Shown: positions 38,059 through 49,638 of the stretch, piece by piece
Numbering within the stretch: the stretch's first letter is position 1
Layout: each line of letters starts with the position of its first letter
Assembly (NCBI RefSeq): GCF_026262505.1
Contig: NC_067204.1
Coordinates: 4,063,797 to 4,127,796, forward strand
Source of the DNA: Trichomonas vaginalis G3
Lineage: Eukaryota > Parabasalia > Trichomonadida > Trichomonadidae
Length of the DNA: 64,000 bases
Reading direction: 5' to 3'
Translations under genes and position numbers: made by a program
Notes under the pieces: generated by a model
What the model saw: only the letters and a program-made list of their open reading frames with translations
What the model was told of the DNA's origin: nothing
Databases searched by the model: none

Positions 38059-38511
38059 TTATACTTTCTTTGTAACTGCACCAATTATGTTATTGATATT
38101 GCTTTGAGTTTCTTCCAGTCTTATTTTATCATTTACAATATCTTTAATCATTTCATTACATGCATTCTTAAAACCATCTGATTTTTCTAATTTACGTCTA
38201 TCACTTTCTTTAATTAAATCAAAGTTATAACCTTGTTGAGAATAAAGTGGTTTCTTTATCAATTCCTTGAACGCTTCTGAAAGTGAAGATGAAGAAATTC
38301 TTGCCACTTGAATTGGTTTAAATTCTGCTTTCATTGCTTCTTTCTGTTCATTGAACACTGGATCGAATAAAGCAACTTTAAAGAATTTCTTAGCTGGAAT
38401 TTCAGGTCTCAAATATGCATATTGACCATCAAACTGATTAACATATCGTGGTAATCCATCCGGTCCCTCTTCAACAGCATTTAATTTTTCATTGAAATAA
38501 GAATTCGTCAT
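38059..38511 (-). CDS. Unknown Maverick protein at the element 2 edge
   Basis: 150 residues (MTNSYFNEKLNAVEEG ... INNIIGAVTKKV). Mixed helix/strand, with PGRYVNQFDGQY-like turns (observed PRYVNQFDGQYAYLRPE) and a helical C-terminal half. It has no recognised family and no visible counterpart in element 1. It is the last gene before the satellite. Looks whole. Confidence 0.5.
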   Translation of the reverse strand: MTNSYFNEKLNAVEEGPDGLPRYVNQFDGQYAYLRPEIPAKKFFKVALFDPVFNEQKEAMKAEFKPIQVARISSSSLSEAFKELIKKPLYSQQGYNFDLIKESDRRKLEKSDGFKNACNEMIKDIVNDKIRLEETQSNINNIIGAVTKKV

Positions 38512-38530
38512 GTATTAAATGCTTCATCTA

Positions 38531-40110
38531 CGTCTCGGAGAAAGTAAGTCTGACTTGAAATGTAAGTCTCGGACGAAAGTAAGTATGACTTGAAATGTAA
38601 GTCTCGGACGAATGTAAGTCTGACTTGAAATGTAAGTCTCGGACGAAAGTAAGTATGACTTGAAATGTAAGTCTCGGACGAAAGTAAGTCTGACTTGAAA
38701 TGTAAGTCTCGGACGAAAGTAAGTCTGACTTGAAATGTAAGTTTCGGACGAAAGTAAGTATGACTTGAAATGTAAGTCTCGGACGAAAGTAAGTATGACT
38801 TGAAATGTAAGTCTCGGACGAAAGTAAGTATGACTTGAAATGTAAGTCTCGGACGAAAGTAAGTCTGACTTGAAATGTAAGTCTCGGACGAAAGTAAGTC
38901 TGACTTGAAATGTAAGTTTCGGACGAAAGTAAGTATGACTTGAAATGTAAGTCTCGGACGAAAGTAAGTATGACTTGAAATGTAAGTCTCGGACGAAAGT
39001 AAGTCTGACTTGAAATGTAAGTCTCGGACGAAAGTAAGTGACTTGAAATGTAAGTCTCGGACGAAAGTAAGTATGACTTGAAATGTAAGTTTCGGACGAA
39101 AGTAAGTCTGACTTGAAATGTAAGTCTCGGACGAAAGTAAGTCTGACTTGAAATGTAAGTCTCGGACGAAAGTAAGTCTGACTTGAAATGTAAGTCTCGG
39201 ACGAAAGTAAGTATGACTTGAAATGTAAGTCTCGGACGAAAGTAAGTCTGACTTGAAATGTAAGTCTCGGACGAAAGTAAGTATGACTTGAAATGTAAGT
39301 CTCGGACGAAAGTAAGTCTGACTTGAAATGTAAGTCTCGGACGAAAGTAAGTCTGACTTGAAATGTAAGTCTCGGACGAAAGTAAGTATGACTTGAAATG
39401 TAAGTCTCGGACGAAAGTAAGTATGACTTGAAATGTAAGTCTCGGACGAAAGTAAGTATGACTTGAAATGTAAGTCTCGGACGAAAGTAAGTATGACTTG
39501 AAATGTAAGTCTCGGACGAAAGTAAGTCTGACTTGAAATGTAAGTCTCGGACGAAAGTAAGTCTGACTTGAAATGTAAGTCTCGGACGAAAGTAAGTCTG
39601 ACTTGAAATGTAAGTCTCGGACGAAAGTAAGTATGACTTGAAATGTAAGTCTCGGACGAAAGTAAGTCTGACTTGAAATGTAAGTCTCGGACGAAAGTAA
39701 GTCTGACTTGAAATGTAAGTCTCGGACGAAAGTAAGTATGACTTGAAATGTAAGTTTCGGACGAAAGTAAGTCTGACTTGAAATGTAAGTCTCGGACGAA
39801 AGTAAGTCTGACTTGAAATGTAAGTCTCGGACGAAAGTAAGTCTGACTTGAAATGTAAGTTTCGGACGAAAGTAAGTCTGACTTGAAATGGAAGTCTGAT
39901 TCTAAATGTAAGTTCTAGACTAAAGTAAGTCTGATTCTAAATATAAGTCTGATATTAAGATAAGTTTGTAACTAAAATTAAGTCTTATTCCAAAAGCAAA
40001 TTTAATTGTATAATAAGTCTGGATCTAGAGTAAGCCTTAGTCTACAGCTATTCTGTGTCAAAAATAAGTCACGAACCATAGTAAGTTTCGGACTAGAGTA
40101 TGTCTGTAAT
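38531..40110 (+). repeat. 35-bp satellite array, about 39 copies, then a degenerate tail
   Basis: The unit is TAAGTCTCGGACGAAAG plus TAAGTCTGACTTGAAATG, two half-units of 17 and 18 bp that share TAAGTCT. Copies vary mainly at CTC/TTC and TCT/TAT. Regular copies run to about 39895; from there to about 40110 the half-unit persists in decayed form (TAAGTCTGATTCTAAA). It begins 4 bp beyond the edge of element 2. Confidence 0.95.
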
Positions 40111-42230
40111 TCGAATCATTCATATTCTTCAATTATCCCGCCAAAAAAATTATCGTCTTTTTATCATACCATAGTTTTTATCAATCTCGTTCTACTAAAA
40201 AACCTTTATATTGGTGATTTCTTTGTTAAACCCGTATTTTTTCATGTGAATCTTATTGTATAAACTCTAAAAGTTCAATTTCCGGTCGAAAAAAACTTGA
40301 AAACAATTTGTATTCGACGAGTTAAAGAGCTCTATTTATTCTAAATTTTCCAAAAAAATTAGATCTCGTTTTTTCGCTTCAAAAAATGTTGTTTTAAGTT
40401 TTAAAATTTGTAATTCAAAATTTTTTTGGAAAGATTTACGATTTTTTAATACTGCGAATGAGTTTTATTTTACATACTCTATTGATAAATCATATTTTTG
40501 TCGAGATATAACTTTTTTTTAAAAAAATTATATGCAAAGAGTGTTATAGAATTCTAGAAGGTATAGTGCATAATTTGAAGTATACTATCAAATAAAGAAA
40601 TTTTACAGTTTTTTAGTTTTATTTAGATGTACGTTATTTTAGATGGCTTCGTCGAAAACAAAGCATGTCTGTTAAGTTTATTCTTAACATGGTAAATAAA
40701 ATGGCAACGAAGCCCAGTGTACTGCGTCTTATGCCGTAGTTTTTGTTATCTTCATACTCAAATACAACAAATACAAATAGATTTATTACGAAAAAACGTA
40801 TAAAACAAATGATATATTTATTTCTAGACAAGTTGACGAACATGTAGCGCAACTGTATCGCTTTAGAGAACAGTTCTTCCAACACCTACTCATTCAGTGA
40901 AAGATTTAAGAAGAACTCTTACTCGACCTTAACTACCTACGCTTTGCTTGAACAATTCCCAACGAGGTTACTATAAGGTTGCAAGTCTTGTCAAAATGTA
41001 GTATGCAATACGTTGGGGAAAAATAGATATATACGAACAAACTACTACAGTCTAGCAACTAGTCTTTAAGTGTAATGTATTTTTGCTACAAAGAGCTCAT
41101 AACGAAGTCAAATTTTGCAATTTGATGTCAAAACTAGCTAGTTGTTGAATCAAATAGCGTTGTGACTTTGTATACATCACGATCTTGTGGTATCAGAGCT
41201 GTACTGCTGCAGACTAATTCAACTAAACATGAGCAAGATTGGGATTTCTATTCTCTGGGGTGCGAGGCTCGTCCAAAGTTCAAGCAGCTACAGTGTTTTG
41301 GATCACCTAAAGAATTTTGGGAATTCAGTTATCCGTTACTACTCTTAAATTAAAGTAGAGCACTACAGCGAATCAATCGTAATGCCTAGTCTCTCCAGTA
41401 ACAAGCTGATCTGCTATATTAACTTTAAAGCCAAATCGATTCACATTGTTGCTGGTAAGTCTGATTGCTTCAGATAGAGAGCATGAATTGCTTCTTTATC
41501 ATCTAATCCCCATCCCCCTTGTTCCCGATTGGATGACATGGACAATTCATCTTTCTCTAACGAAACAAAATGACACTTTTTGGCGGCTTATTGACTCAGA
41601 AAAATTTGAGGGTTAACGAATAATTTTGGCGCCAAAAATAATTTCTCTTAATTTATTAAATTTAATATACGCACATCCATAAGTTATGCTATTTTTTCTA
41701 TTTATTTTGTTCTAAAATTCTAAATATTTTTTTTTCATAACATAAAATATGATGTCTAGTCTCATTTACATAACAACATGCCTTAGAATAGGTTTTTTAT
41801 TCTTTTTGTCACTTTAAATTAAGAATAAAAAGATAATTTAAATTGAATATTTGCGATTATTCTCACTAATGCTGCTTCCTCTTTTATTAGGTAGACAACA
41901 AAAAGTTAGCCTTGGACTCCCATATCAGATTTTTGATTGGTTGCGTATATAATGAGCTGGGATTGATAGACGAAAACCCAGTGAGAAAATTTTTGACACC
42001 TTAAAATTAATTTAATTTGATATTCAAAATATGCACGAAAACGTTGCCGAAATGTATGAAAATTAAGTTATAAAAATTGAAAACTAGGATATTGTTTTGA
42101 TGAAGATGCGATGATCATGCCTATGTATTCAAGATAAAGAATAAGTAAAAAATTGTGCAAAAATACAGGGAATTTTCTATGTTGCTAGGATTCAATCGAT
42201 TGTTTGAGGCTAAAACTACGTGCTTTAGAT
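40111..42230. other. Host intergenic region, no gene seen
   Basis: AT-rich sequence with poly-A/T tracts. Short frames near 40634-40885 and 41162-41353 have no initiator, family or biased composition that supports them. No RNA gene is recognised. Confidence 0.5.
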
Positions 42231-42237
42231 TCATTTT
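42231..42237 (+). promoter_or_regulatory. Initiator (TCATTTT) of the GT2 gene
   Basis: TCATTTT lies 4 bp before the ATG at 42242. It matches the T. vaginalis initiator TCA-Y-W, which normally lies within about 20 bp of the start, and it decides the start codon. Confidence 0.7.
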
Positions 42238-42241
42238 GAAG

Positions 42242-43279
42242 ATGGGCAATCTTTTCGATTCATTGCTATCTTCAGAGTCAAAGTTTTATAACTTTATCTT
42301 TTTCATGATTGGACTCATTGTTTTCTTGCTCTTATACTTATTGACTATTTTAAACAGGAATAGATACTCATATTTATGCCGGCAACTTTTAATCAGAAGT
42401 CATCCAAAAAGAATATCATTTCCATATACCTTTGTACCGAAATATGCGCATTCAGGTGAGCATACCCTCATAACAGCCAAACCAACAGTTGATTTTACAA
42501 TTGCATTTTGCATGAGAAGAAATTCTAAAGCTCTCTCAGGATTAGTACAGAAAATAAACGAATTTATGCTGAATTGTATCGATTCTGTAGGACTTTCCAC
42601 TTATGAAATTTTATTAATTACAGATTCTCGAAAAAACGATGAAGTAGATGAGTTAGAACAGATTTATAAGCAATACGATAGATTACTAATCTTCGAATCC
42701 TCGTTAAAAGATCCTTGGACAGCATTATTATCCGGAATCCTTCACTGCAATGGCCGATATATTTTCTCATTTTTTCCATTTCAGGCCCTTTCTTTAACAG
42801 ATCTAACCAAAATGTTTGAAAAGCTTCAAACTATGCTTTCTCAATCAAATGATCGCCGCGCAATTGTATGGGGATTATGGCCTACAACAGATTCATCATA
42901 CAAGTATGTCAATACGAATTTAGGCAAATTTATCACCTGGGCTTGTAATAAAATATATAAGCTACATAATTTAGATACTACAGCATTATCGCGTAGCAGA
43001 TGCCAACTGATGACTAGAGAAGCTGCTTTAGATATTATTCCAAATGTTGTCACTGATTTTGCAGCAGATTGTGAAATGTTAATAATTTCTGGGGAATTAG
43101 AAGTTCCATGTTCATATTTTCATAACACTTTAGTTCTTGAAGAACGAGCAAACTTCAAATCTATATATAGAGTTGGAGAATTAATGATATTGCTAATTTT
43201 AGAAGTCTTGGATCTTGCTGGATTCTATAATATTAATCATTACTATTTCCAAAATTATGCTGCACGTTCTATCCTTTGA
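42242..43279 (+). CDS. GT2-family protein, ALG5/DPM1-like, probably inactive
   Basis: 345 residues from MGNLFDSLLSS; the ATG follows an initiator, and the longer upstream frame is discounted. An N-terminal membrane helix (about 17-37) is followed by a GT-A fold resembling dolichyl-phosphate glucosyltransferase ALG5: EILLITDSRKND (126-133) aligns with the VVDDGS strand, and RCQLMTREAALDII (about 253-266) with the CGFKLFTREAA segment, followed by DFAADCEMLI (about 272-281) for the FDVELL segment. The DxD metal site expected around residues 176-182 reads SFFPFQA, so a glycosyltransferase activity is doubtful. It is a host gene, cytosolic face of the ER by analogy. Confidence 0.65.
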   Translation: MGNLFDSLLSSESKFYNFIFFMIGLIVFLLLYLLTILNRNRYSYLCRQLLIRSHPKRISFPYTFVPKYAHSGEHTLITAKPTVDFTIAFCMRRNSKALSGLVQKINEFMLNCIDSVGLSTYEILLITDSRKNDEVDELEQIYKQYDRLLIFESSLKDPWTALLSGILHCNGRYIFSFFPFQALSLTDLTKMFEKLQTMLSQSNDRRAIVWGLWPTTDSSYKYVNTNLGKFITWACNKIYKLHNLDTTALSRSRCQLMTREAALDIIPNVVTDFAADCEMLIISGELEVPCSYFHNTLVLEERANFKSIYRVGELMILLILEVLDLAGFYNINHYYFQNYAARSIL

Positions 43280-43397
43280 ATAAATTATCTTTTGTTTGTA
43301 TGTTTTATAATTAACCGTGACAAATCAATCTTTTTTATTTAGTAACGGTGCATTATACTATTTCATTGAAAGTATGTGCCCAATAATATGACGCTTT

Positions 43398-43403
43398 TCA
43401 TTT
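43398..43403 (+). promoter_or_regulatory. Initiator (TCATTT) of the thioredoxin-fold gene
   Basis: TCATTTTTT lies 8 bp before the ATG at 43412, again the T. vaginalis initiator position. Confidence 0.7.
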
Positions 43404-43411
43404 TTTAAAAA

Positions 43412-44311
43412 ATGAGCGTATTGTATTCAATTTTTATGCTTTTATTTCCACAGCTTTCATTTTACGTTACAAACAAAACAACATTTATGTACTTTTATCA
43501 GCCATCTGGCCAGCTAATGCAATCTTTAAAGCACGAAATGTATCGATTGGAATCGAAATTTAAGAAATCTCCTGATATAGATATAAAATTGATTAACTGT
43601 CAAAGTCATTATATCACGTGCAAAAAAATTATGAAGTTAAATACACTTCCTCACTTCTTTTATTTTCAAAATCACACATTAACAGAATACATGGGATATA
43701 AAGATGCAGAATCCATGGAAGAATATATAAATAAAGAAATTAATAATACAGAAGTCTTTCCAAAAACAATATTTCGAGGTAATTCCACAGTTCGCGATAG
43801 ATACGTCAAAACTGGCGCTTGTGTTATATCTGCTACAATGCCACAGAAATTTGGCTTTAGAATTCGTCAAATATTTGCAGAAGTATCCAAAAATCCAAGA
43901 GTAATATTTATCCACGACTATATTGACGAAATTCCCGAGGAATTTTATGACGTCCGTATAAGAAACATCCACACGAGACTTAATGCAACGAATTTTTATT
44001 CGCCGTTACAAACACAAATTGTGTGCGATAAATTTGACCAATCAGATCTGGATTACATTAAAAGCGTTCAAAGTACTCCTCCAACAGCTCCATTACCTGG
44101 AATTGATGAGCGTAATTTTGAATTATCAAAATATTTTATCGACAAGTATTTACACGCAAGTATTCACGATATTACTGAAGACCATAAACGGGTCGTTCAT
44201 GATATTATTACGAATGAGCATCAGCCTTTGATTTTAGATTATTTATCCACGCAAGCAATAATTTTGCAGGCAATACTGAAATATCGGATTAGCCTTCAAA
44301 CTCCACAATGA
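43412..44311 (+). CDS. ER thioredoxin-fold (PDI-like) protein without CxxC
   Basis: 299 residues. Hydrophobic signal sequence (1-17), then a thioredoxin-like domain: FMYFYQPSGQ at the place of the active-site loop (no CxxC there), INCQSHYITC, the cis-proline strand LNTLPHFFYF (about 77-86) and GYKDAESMEEYIN. A second beta/alpha region (RVIFIHDYIDEI) and a helical C-terminal part follow, as in some PDI and ERp29-like proteins. It is 132 bp downstream of the GT2 gene on the same strand. Likely a chaperone rather than an oxidase. Two cysteines (63, 70) could form a disulphide. Confidence 0.6.
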   Translation: MSVLYSIFMLLFPQLSFYVTNKTTFMYFYQPSGQLMQSLKHEMYRLESKFKKSPDIDIKLINCQSHYITCKKIMKLNTLPHFFYFQNHTLTEYMGYKDAESMEEYINKEINNTEVFPKTIFRGNSTVRDRYVKTGACVISATMPQKFGFRIRQIFAEVSKNPRVIFIHDYIDEIPEEFYDVRIRNIHTRLNATNFYSPLQTQIVCDKFDQSDLDYIKSVQSTPPTAPLPGIDERNFELSKYFIDKYLHASIHDITEDHKRVVHDIITNEHQPLILDYLSTQAIILQAILKYRISLQTPQ

Positions 44312-44623
44312 TTTCATTATACAAAATAATGATTTTTTGATGGATTCAAAAAAAAAGGTTGCAGACATACTAAAATGTTATTTATGTGGCTTGTATTTAC
44401 TAGCATATGTAATTTGGTGCTAACGTATACCATCAATTTCATTATAACACAGACATATATATTACTATTAGAATTTTATTTTAATTCAATGATAAAATCA
44501 AACATTCCTTTTTGAAAATCGTTCTATCTTGTTATTATCTTTGAATGCTGCATCAAGAACTAACAATTTACAATTTTTATTCAAATTATAATATAAAATT
44601 ATAGCATATTGGTTTTCAAAGTA

Positions 44624-45075
44624 TGTTTGCTAAAAGTAATTGCGCTTATCGTTTACCCCGCATTAACACATATAAATTTGTATTAAAAAATGATATCAAA
44701 TCAAAAATATGGCTTCCTTGCTAAGAAAAGCGTCAAATTTATTATGTTTCTCCTTAGCCGAAAGTGTATAAATTGGCAGTTAGATTTATAGTATCCTAAC
44801 TGTTTTTTGTAAAGTTCGTCATATCTTTAATGGTACTATTTCAGCGTGTACAATGAATACAAAAATTCTAAGAGTGCCACATAAAATAGTACTTTAGACT
44901 TGAGTTAATGCTACCAAGCAAATGTTAAAAAGATGACTTTAGTGTTTTGATAATCAAAGATTAAAATCATTATTGTCTAAATCAATAATCATAACGACAG
45001 AAGTTAATGTTTTTTCATCAGTGCTTTAAATCCACTTTTAAAAGTATACCTCAAAAAAATATCAAAAAAAAATTG
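44624..45075 (+). repeat. Left TIR of the 6.3-kb transposon
   Basis: Reverse complement matches 50452-50902; divergence begins at CCTCAAAAAAATATC on the inner side. Confidence 0.85.
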
Positions 45076-47242
45076 GCCGATAGGTTTGGCTTTAATTTTT
45101 GTCTGCTTTTATGATTTGATATGGATGTTATAATTTTAAAAGTTGAGCCAAATTCACCAATAGATTTTTGAGATTTGCAAATACTCAATAATTTTCAGCG
45201 TGTTATCTTTTATTAAAAGAACTATTTGGTTTCAGTATCATATAAATTGATATTTACTTTCTATTTGAACCTTCATTTAGCTAATGATTTAGTAATACAG
45301 ATTTCATCTAATCCTTATAAGAGAATTTTGAATTTGTTATAATAAAAAAACAAACAGATATAGCTTACACTTCTATAATAAAGATACCTTTTATAGAAAT
45401 CAGTATGAAATGTGTTTTTTGACACGTAAAGCTCTCAATTCATTATAACATGTTTGTCGATTTTTATATATTTTTCGCTTTCATTATCTATGATATTAAA
45501 AATTATGTCATCAGAATGTGAAATAATTAAACAAATGCCCTGCGGGAAGTATTTTATACTAGAATTTATAAAAAAAATCACTGTACGTTTAGCCTACTGG
45601 TTATGTCGTGGGGTTCAAAGGCAATATGTTCAAATCAGTAAGCACCCAGTTTTTTTATTTTTTTATTTTTTTTAACAAGGTGAATATAACTTTTGATCGA
45701 AATCAATGAGTTACATGAATTATCATTTATCTAACTACAATTAAATTGTGAAAATATACTATCCAATATTAGCGTTTAATAAAATCAAAGATTATTGACT
45801 TATATTTTGAAAGTAATCTAAGCAGAATTTAGATATCCAAATTCTAAATATCTTCATGCTTAGATGCTAGATAATATATTCTTATTTGAAAAATTTATAA
45901 TGTTATTATTTTCTTATTTGATATTTACTACAAGCAGAAAAGCATTTATATTGTAAATTAACAGATTATGATAATTATACTCGTTTTTATATGTTCTTAA
46001 TGAAGAATATCAAACGTATTTCTATGAGTTTTAAAAAATGAAAAGTTTTAATATGGCTAATATATTTATTATCATTAATAGAATAAAAAAGTTTTTTTCG
46101 CATATCACTCGATGATTTACCTTCGAGTTTTGATAAATTTCGAAAAAATTTAAGGAATGCTCTTTGAATTTCTTTACCTATAAGCATATTATCTGCCGTA
46201 TTATTTTTCGCTAATTGTAGAATTTTATTTAATTTTAATAATTAACCTTCTAAGCTTATTGAGAGATCACATTGTATATTTGATACGTAGTACATATGCT
46301 AAATCTGTGAATTAGATTGTAAGATATTGAACAAACGTTCTTAAACATTTTAGATTTTAGGGAATTACTGAATTAAACTATATTTCTTATATGATATCTT
46401 CATGTTTGGATGCTTTGGGTATAATTTATTGGGCTTTTTCTATCCAAATGTTTGGCAATGGTAACCCAATTTCTAACAAATTTATGATGGAAAAATTTAT
46501 GACTTTTATGGAGCCGAAAAAAAAGCATAGAATGAATAAGACTATTAAAGATAAGCTGTAATTTGATTGTGAATTTTAAGAAAAGAATTTGGATTAAAAT
46601 TTGAAATTCTTTTTTTTTGAAAATTAGCCGATGATATGCTTAAGCTAAAAATTACTAGAAGCGGTGTGATATAATTTATATAAAAAAACTCATAATTGCC
46701 ATTATTATTGGTACATATAAAGTCAAATTATAATTTGCAGTTATGCTTTAATCAAAATCTATATTGAAACGCTTTGTCACATCCATTAAAAAGGCTGTCG
46801 CATATAAATCCAAACATTTGCTTGGTATGTACTTTTCCATTTTAACGTCCTGATTGATATAAGCATGTTTTACACTTTAAAATAGTAATTATGACAACCT
46901 GTACACCATAGAAGTAGGCTATAACAAGAAAAATTAGATTGACATCGAATAATTTCAAGATTTAGAAACAATTTGTAGCTTTCTCAATTATCTAGAGTTA
47001 AAATTCATTTATAATGAGGTCATATATTTTAATTATCTTGTAATCAATGTTCGAACATTACCATTAAAGGAATTTTTACTTTAATTAAATTTAAAAAATA
47101 TAATTTGTGACTAAAAATAACAAACAAGTTTAATACAAACAAAATAGTATACAAATATACAAAAGAATTATCATTTAACGAATATTTCAATCTGAGATTT
47201 GAAATTTATGATAGTTATAATAAAGGAGCTCTATTTTGAGAG
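45076..47242. other. Noncoding interior of the 6.3-kb transposon
   Basis: AT-rich sequence downstream of the transposase. No supported coding frame. It contains the tRNA-like segment at 45583-45648 and weak, diverged repeats around ATCTTCATGCTTAGATGC (45850 and 46397). Confidence 0.5.
45583..45648 (+). ncRNA. tRNA-like segment (probable tRNA pseudogene)
   Basis: TAGCCTACTGGT at 45590-45601 resembles an A box, GTTCAAATC at 45628-45636 a B box. The 3' end reads AAGCACCCA and is followed at once by T7, a Pol III terminator. The acceptor and anticodon stems pair poorly. It is likely a decayed tRNA captured in the transposon. Confidence 0.35.
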
Positions 47243-49638
47243 CTATGCAGCGAAGTAGAGTGTGGTTACATGACTATAATTCACTTTGTTTTCAATTGTC
47301 ATTGTGCGAAGTGTACTCCTTAAGATTTGTGAAAAATTGCCTTTATTTATGAGATCAACAATGTGTTTTGGATGACGTTTCGCATTTAGAATAGCAAACT
47401 CTAGATTCTCATATGTGATCCCGTTATGAAATCTACTTAATGTATTATGAATGTATGTTTCAAAATCGCTGAATTTGTTTGCCTTCTTGGCAAAATTTGA
47501 TGGTAAAATGACATTTTCTGGGAATAATTGAGCAATATGGCTTTCTTCATATAATGGATCATTTTCAAGAGGATCAGATTTGTCATTATGAGGATCTAAA
47601 TCGTTTAATCCTTTCTTGCGTGATTTTTTTTGGTTGGGTTGTCAAAAACATCTTTTTTGACAGATAAACGTGAAAAAATACTATAACCTGAAATTGGATT
47701 TGATATATGTGTTGACATTAAAATTTTTGAGTGAAATTGATTAATTTCATTCACCCAACTAAGCAATACATCAACGCTGGAATTACTATTATATCTAAAT
47801 CCACATTTGGATAACAAGGCATATGCATATTCTTTGCACATTTCATATTGACGTGAATCTTGACGCATTGTGTAAATGTCTTCAAATGTAATACCAGCTT
47901 GATAGTCACGTGAATGGGTTTTCCAGTCAATATCGTATTTTTTATGAATTTTGAGTGTTAAATTACATTCTGCAATAGATGTTTCGGTTGTTGACAAATC
48001 ATACTTAAAATGAGCCATGACGCGAAGTAAACCATTCAAATGTTCTTCCGTCATGGTTGTCAAATGAGAAAAATTGAAAAATGTTGAATTAATACTGAAA
48101 AAATATTGGAAACAAATGATTGTTGCTGTAAGATGCTTTACAACTTCCCAAGTTCCCATATAATAGACCGGATAAATGTTTCCGTCTATTTTGACAACAC
48201 CAAGATTTGTCTTAATGTGACGGTCTCTCATTTGAATGCAATGATGTACCAAGAGCAGATATGCAAACCACATCATTTGACATCTTGTGTCAGCATTAAA
48301 TGCCTCATTTCGTATGCTTTCATACCAGAATGCAAGTGGAGCTATGAATAATGCTTCATTATAATAGTTTTTTTCTAGAAGCGCCTTTACAGCTCTAATT
48401 GAAAATATTGTGATCGGATATTTATCTTTTATCCTTCCCAGAGGTGAAGTATCATTAAGAGCATCACCTAATTCGATTGCATCTCTGATCTTGTTAACAT
48501 CAACAATTGTATTCAGATCAGATGGATGAACTAAAAGCTTAAGTGTTGCATCGAGTAATCTGGTACGTTCAAGTTTTGACATATGTATGAGATCATTAAT
48601 CCATACAACTTGATCTCCTTTCTTTAAGATAGCAGTAGCTCTTTTAAATATTTCTTCGGGATCATTACCTTGCAAAATTTCATTAATAAATTCATCTTGA
48701 TGCTTATCATATCCGGGATCTCCATCAGTAATGATGACTCTAACTCTTAAGTGCTTTCGTATTTCTTCGATTGCTGCATCAATTTCGTGGATAATTCCAC
48801 TTGCAAACCCATTGGCATGTTCTATAACATGTAATATAACATTTGGCGCATCAAAATTTAGGGGCATACCAAGAAATATGAATAAGTATTTGATTTCTTC
48901 TCCATTTTCATCAACAGGACCTTTTTGGTCTTTAGAGGACCAGGTAGAGAGTGCAACTGCATCTATTGCTATTGCCCATTCATATTCAGGTGTATTTTCT
49001 ACGTGATAGTTCATGCTTTCTAACATTCGCGGAATGAGCTCAGCATGTTTAACAAACTGTTTCATATTCATTATGTCTTCATGAAACCTATTGTACAATG
49101 TTACAGGCGTAGGAAAAGGTAAACAAAATTCCAAGAGAACATCATATGCTGCTGGTGATTTGCTATGTATTAAGAATGCCAAATCTACCAATTCACTTTC
49201 ACCTCCATATCTATAACCTCTTTTATCTTTTCTACAAATGTTTTCCATAATAGTATGTATAATATTTCTTGTAAATTCAGGAACATGTTCCGGAAATTCT
49301 GTATTCCAGTAAGTTCTGTCTTGGTGATCATCGTTGTCTTCTTCTATTTCCTTTGTTTTTCTTCCAATATTCTTATTCAACAGACTTCTGCGCATTTCAG
49401 CCTTTATTGCGTCTAAGTCTTCTAGGTAGGCTTTATACATATGCATTTTTCCGGTTCCTGTATACGGGAATACCTGAACATCAGTTTCAAATGATCTTTT
49501 GTAAATTTGTTTTCGAATATCTTGATTAAATTTAACTAAAAACGTTTCTCGGTCTCCTTTTATTTCAATTTCAAGTTCTTCAATCTTCTTTTTAAGTTCG
49601 TTGATGTCTGAGAGAGGAATATAGAATCCAACATTCAT
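47243..49638 (-). pseudogene. DDE transposase of the 6.3-kb transposon (one frameshift)
   Basis: It starts at 49638 (MNVGFYIPLSD) with an N-terminal coiled coil (about 8-28). The first catalytic Asp is in WAIAIDAVALST (226), the second in VRVIITDGDPGYDK (305), followed by VVWINDLIHMSKLERTR, and a likely Glu in TTMTEEHLNGLLR (531 or 532), so about 225 residues separate the second and third residues. The open frame ends after 677 codons at 47605, but a further 120 or so codons continue in the next frame to 47243 (ending HVTTLYFAA). The shift lies at an A8 run near 47627, so a full-length copy would be about 800 residues. Confidence 0.8.

Larger units (their letters stand above)
26243..38527. 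mobile_element. Maverick/Polinton element 2, right portion (older, truncated)
   Basis: Genes for PolB, integrase, primase-helicase, fibre and small virion proteins, more AT-rich than element 1. The left part lies at 1-168 and beyond the window, separated by element 1. At the right it stops at 38527, where element 1 at the corresponding point has its packaging ATPase; no TIR is seen and a satellite begins at once, so this end looks truncated. PolB, the primase-helicase and a few small genes are broken (about 6-8 breaks in this portion); the integrase looks whole. It is older than element 1, which inserted into it. Confidence 0.85.

Noticed and set aside
38531-39895. CRISPR-like regular repeats
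   Set aside because: No unique spacers: the 35-bp unit is contiguous and varies only at a few bases, so it is a tandem satellite.
40634-40885. Hydrophobic 83-codon frame in host intergenic DNA
   Set aside because: No initiator, no family and a composition expected from AT-rich noncoding DNA.
41162-41353. 63-codon frame in host intergenic DNA
   Set aside because: Starts without an initiator and resembles no family; treated as chance.
42155-42241. Longer N-terminus of the GT2 protein
   Set aside because: The initiator TCATTTT lies 4 bp before the ATG at 42242, so the upstream codons are probably not translated.
45454-45675. 73-codon frame in the 6.3-kb transposon
   Set aside because: It overlaps the tRNA-like segment and the T-run, so coding is unlikely.
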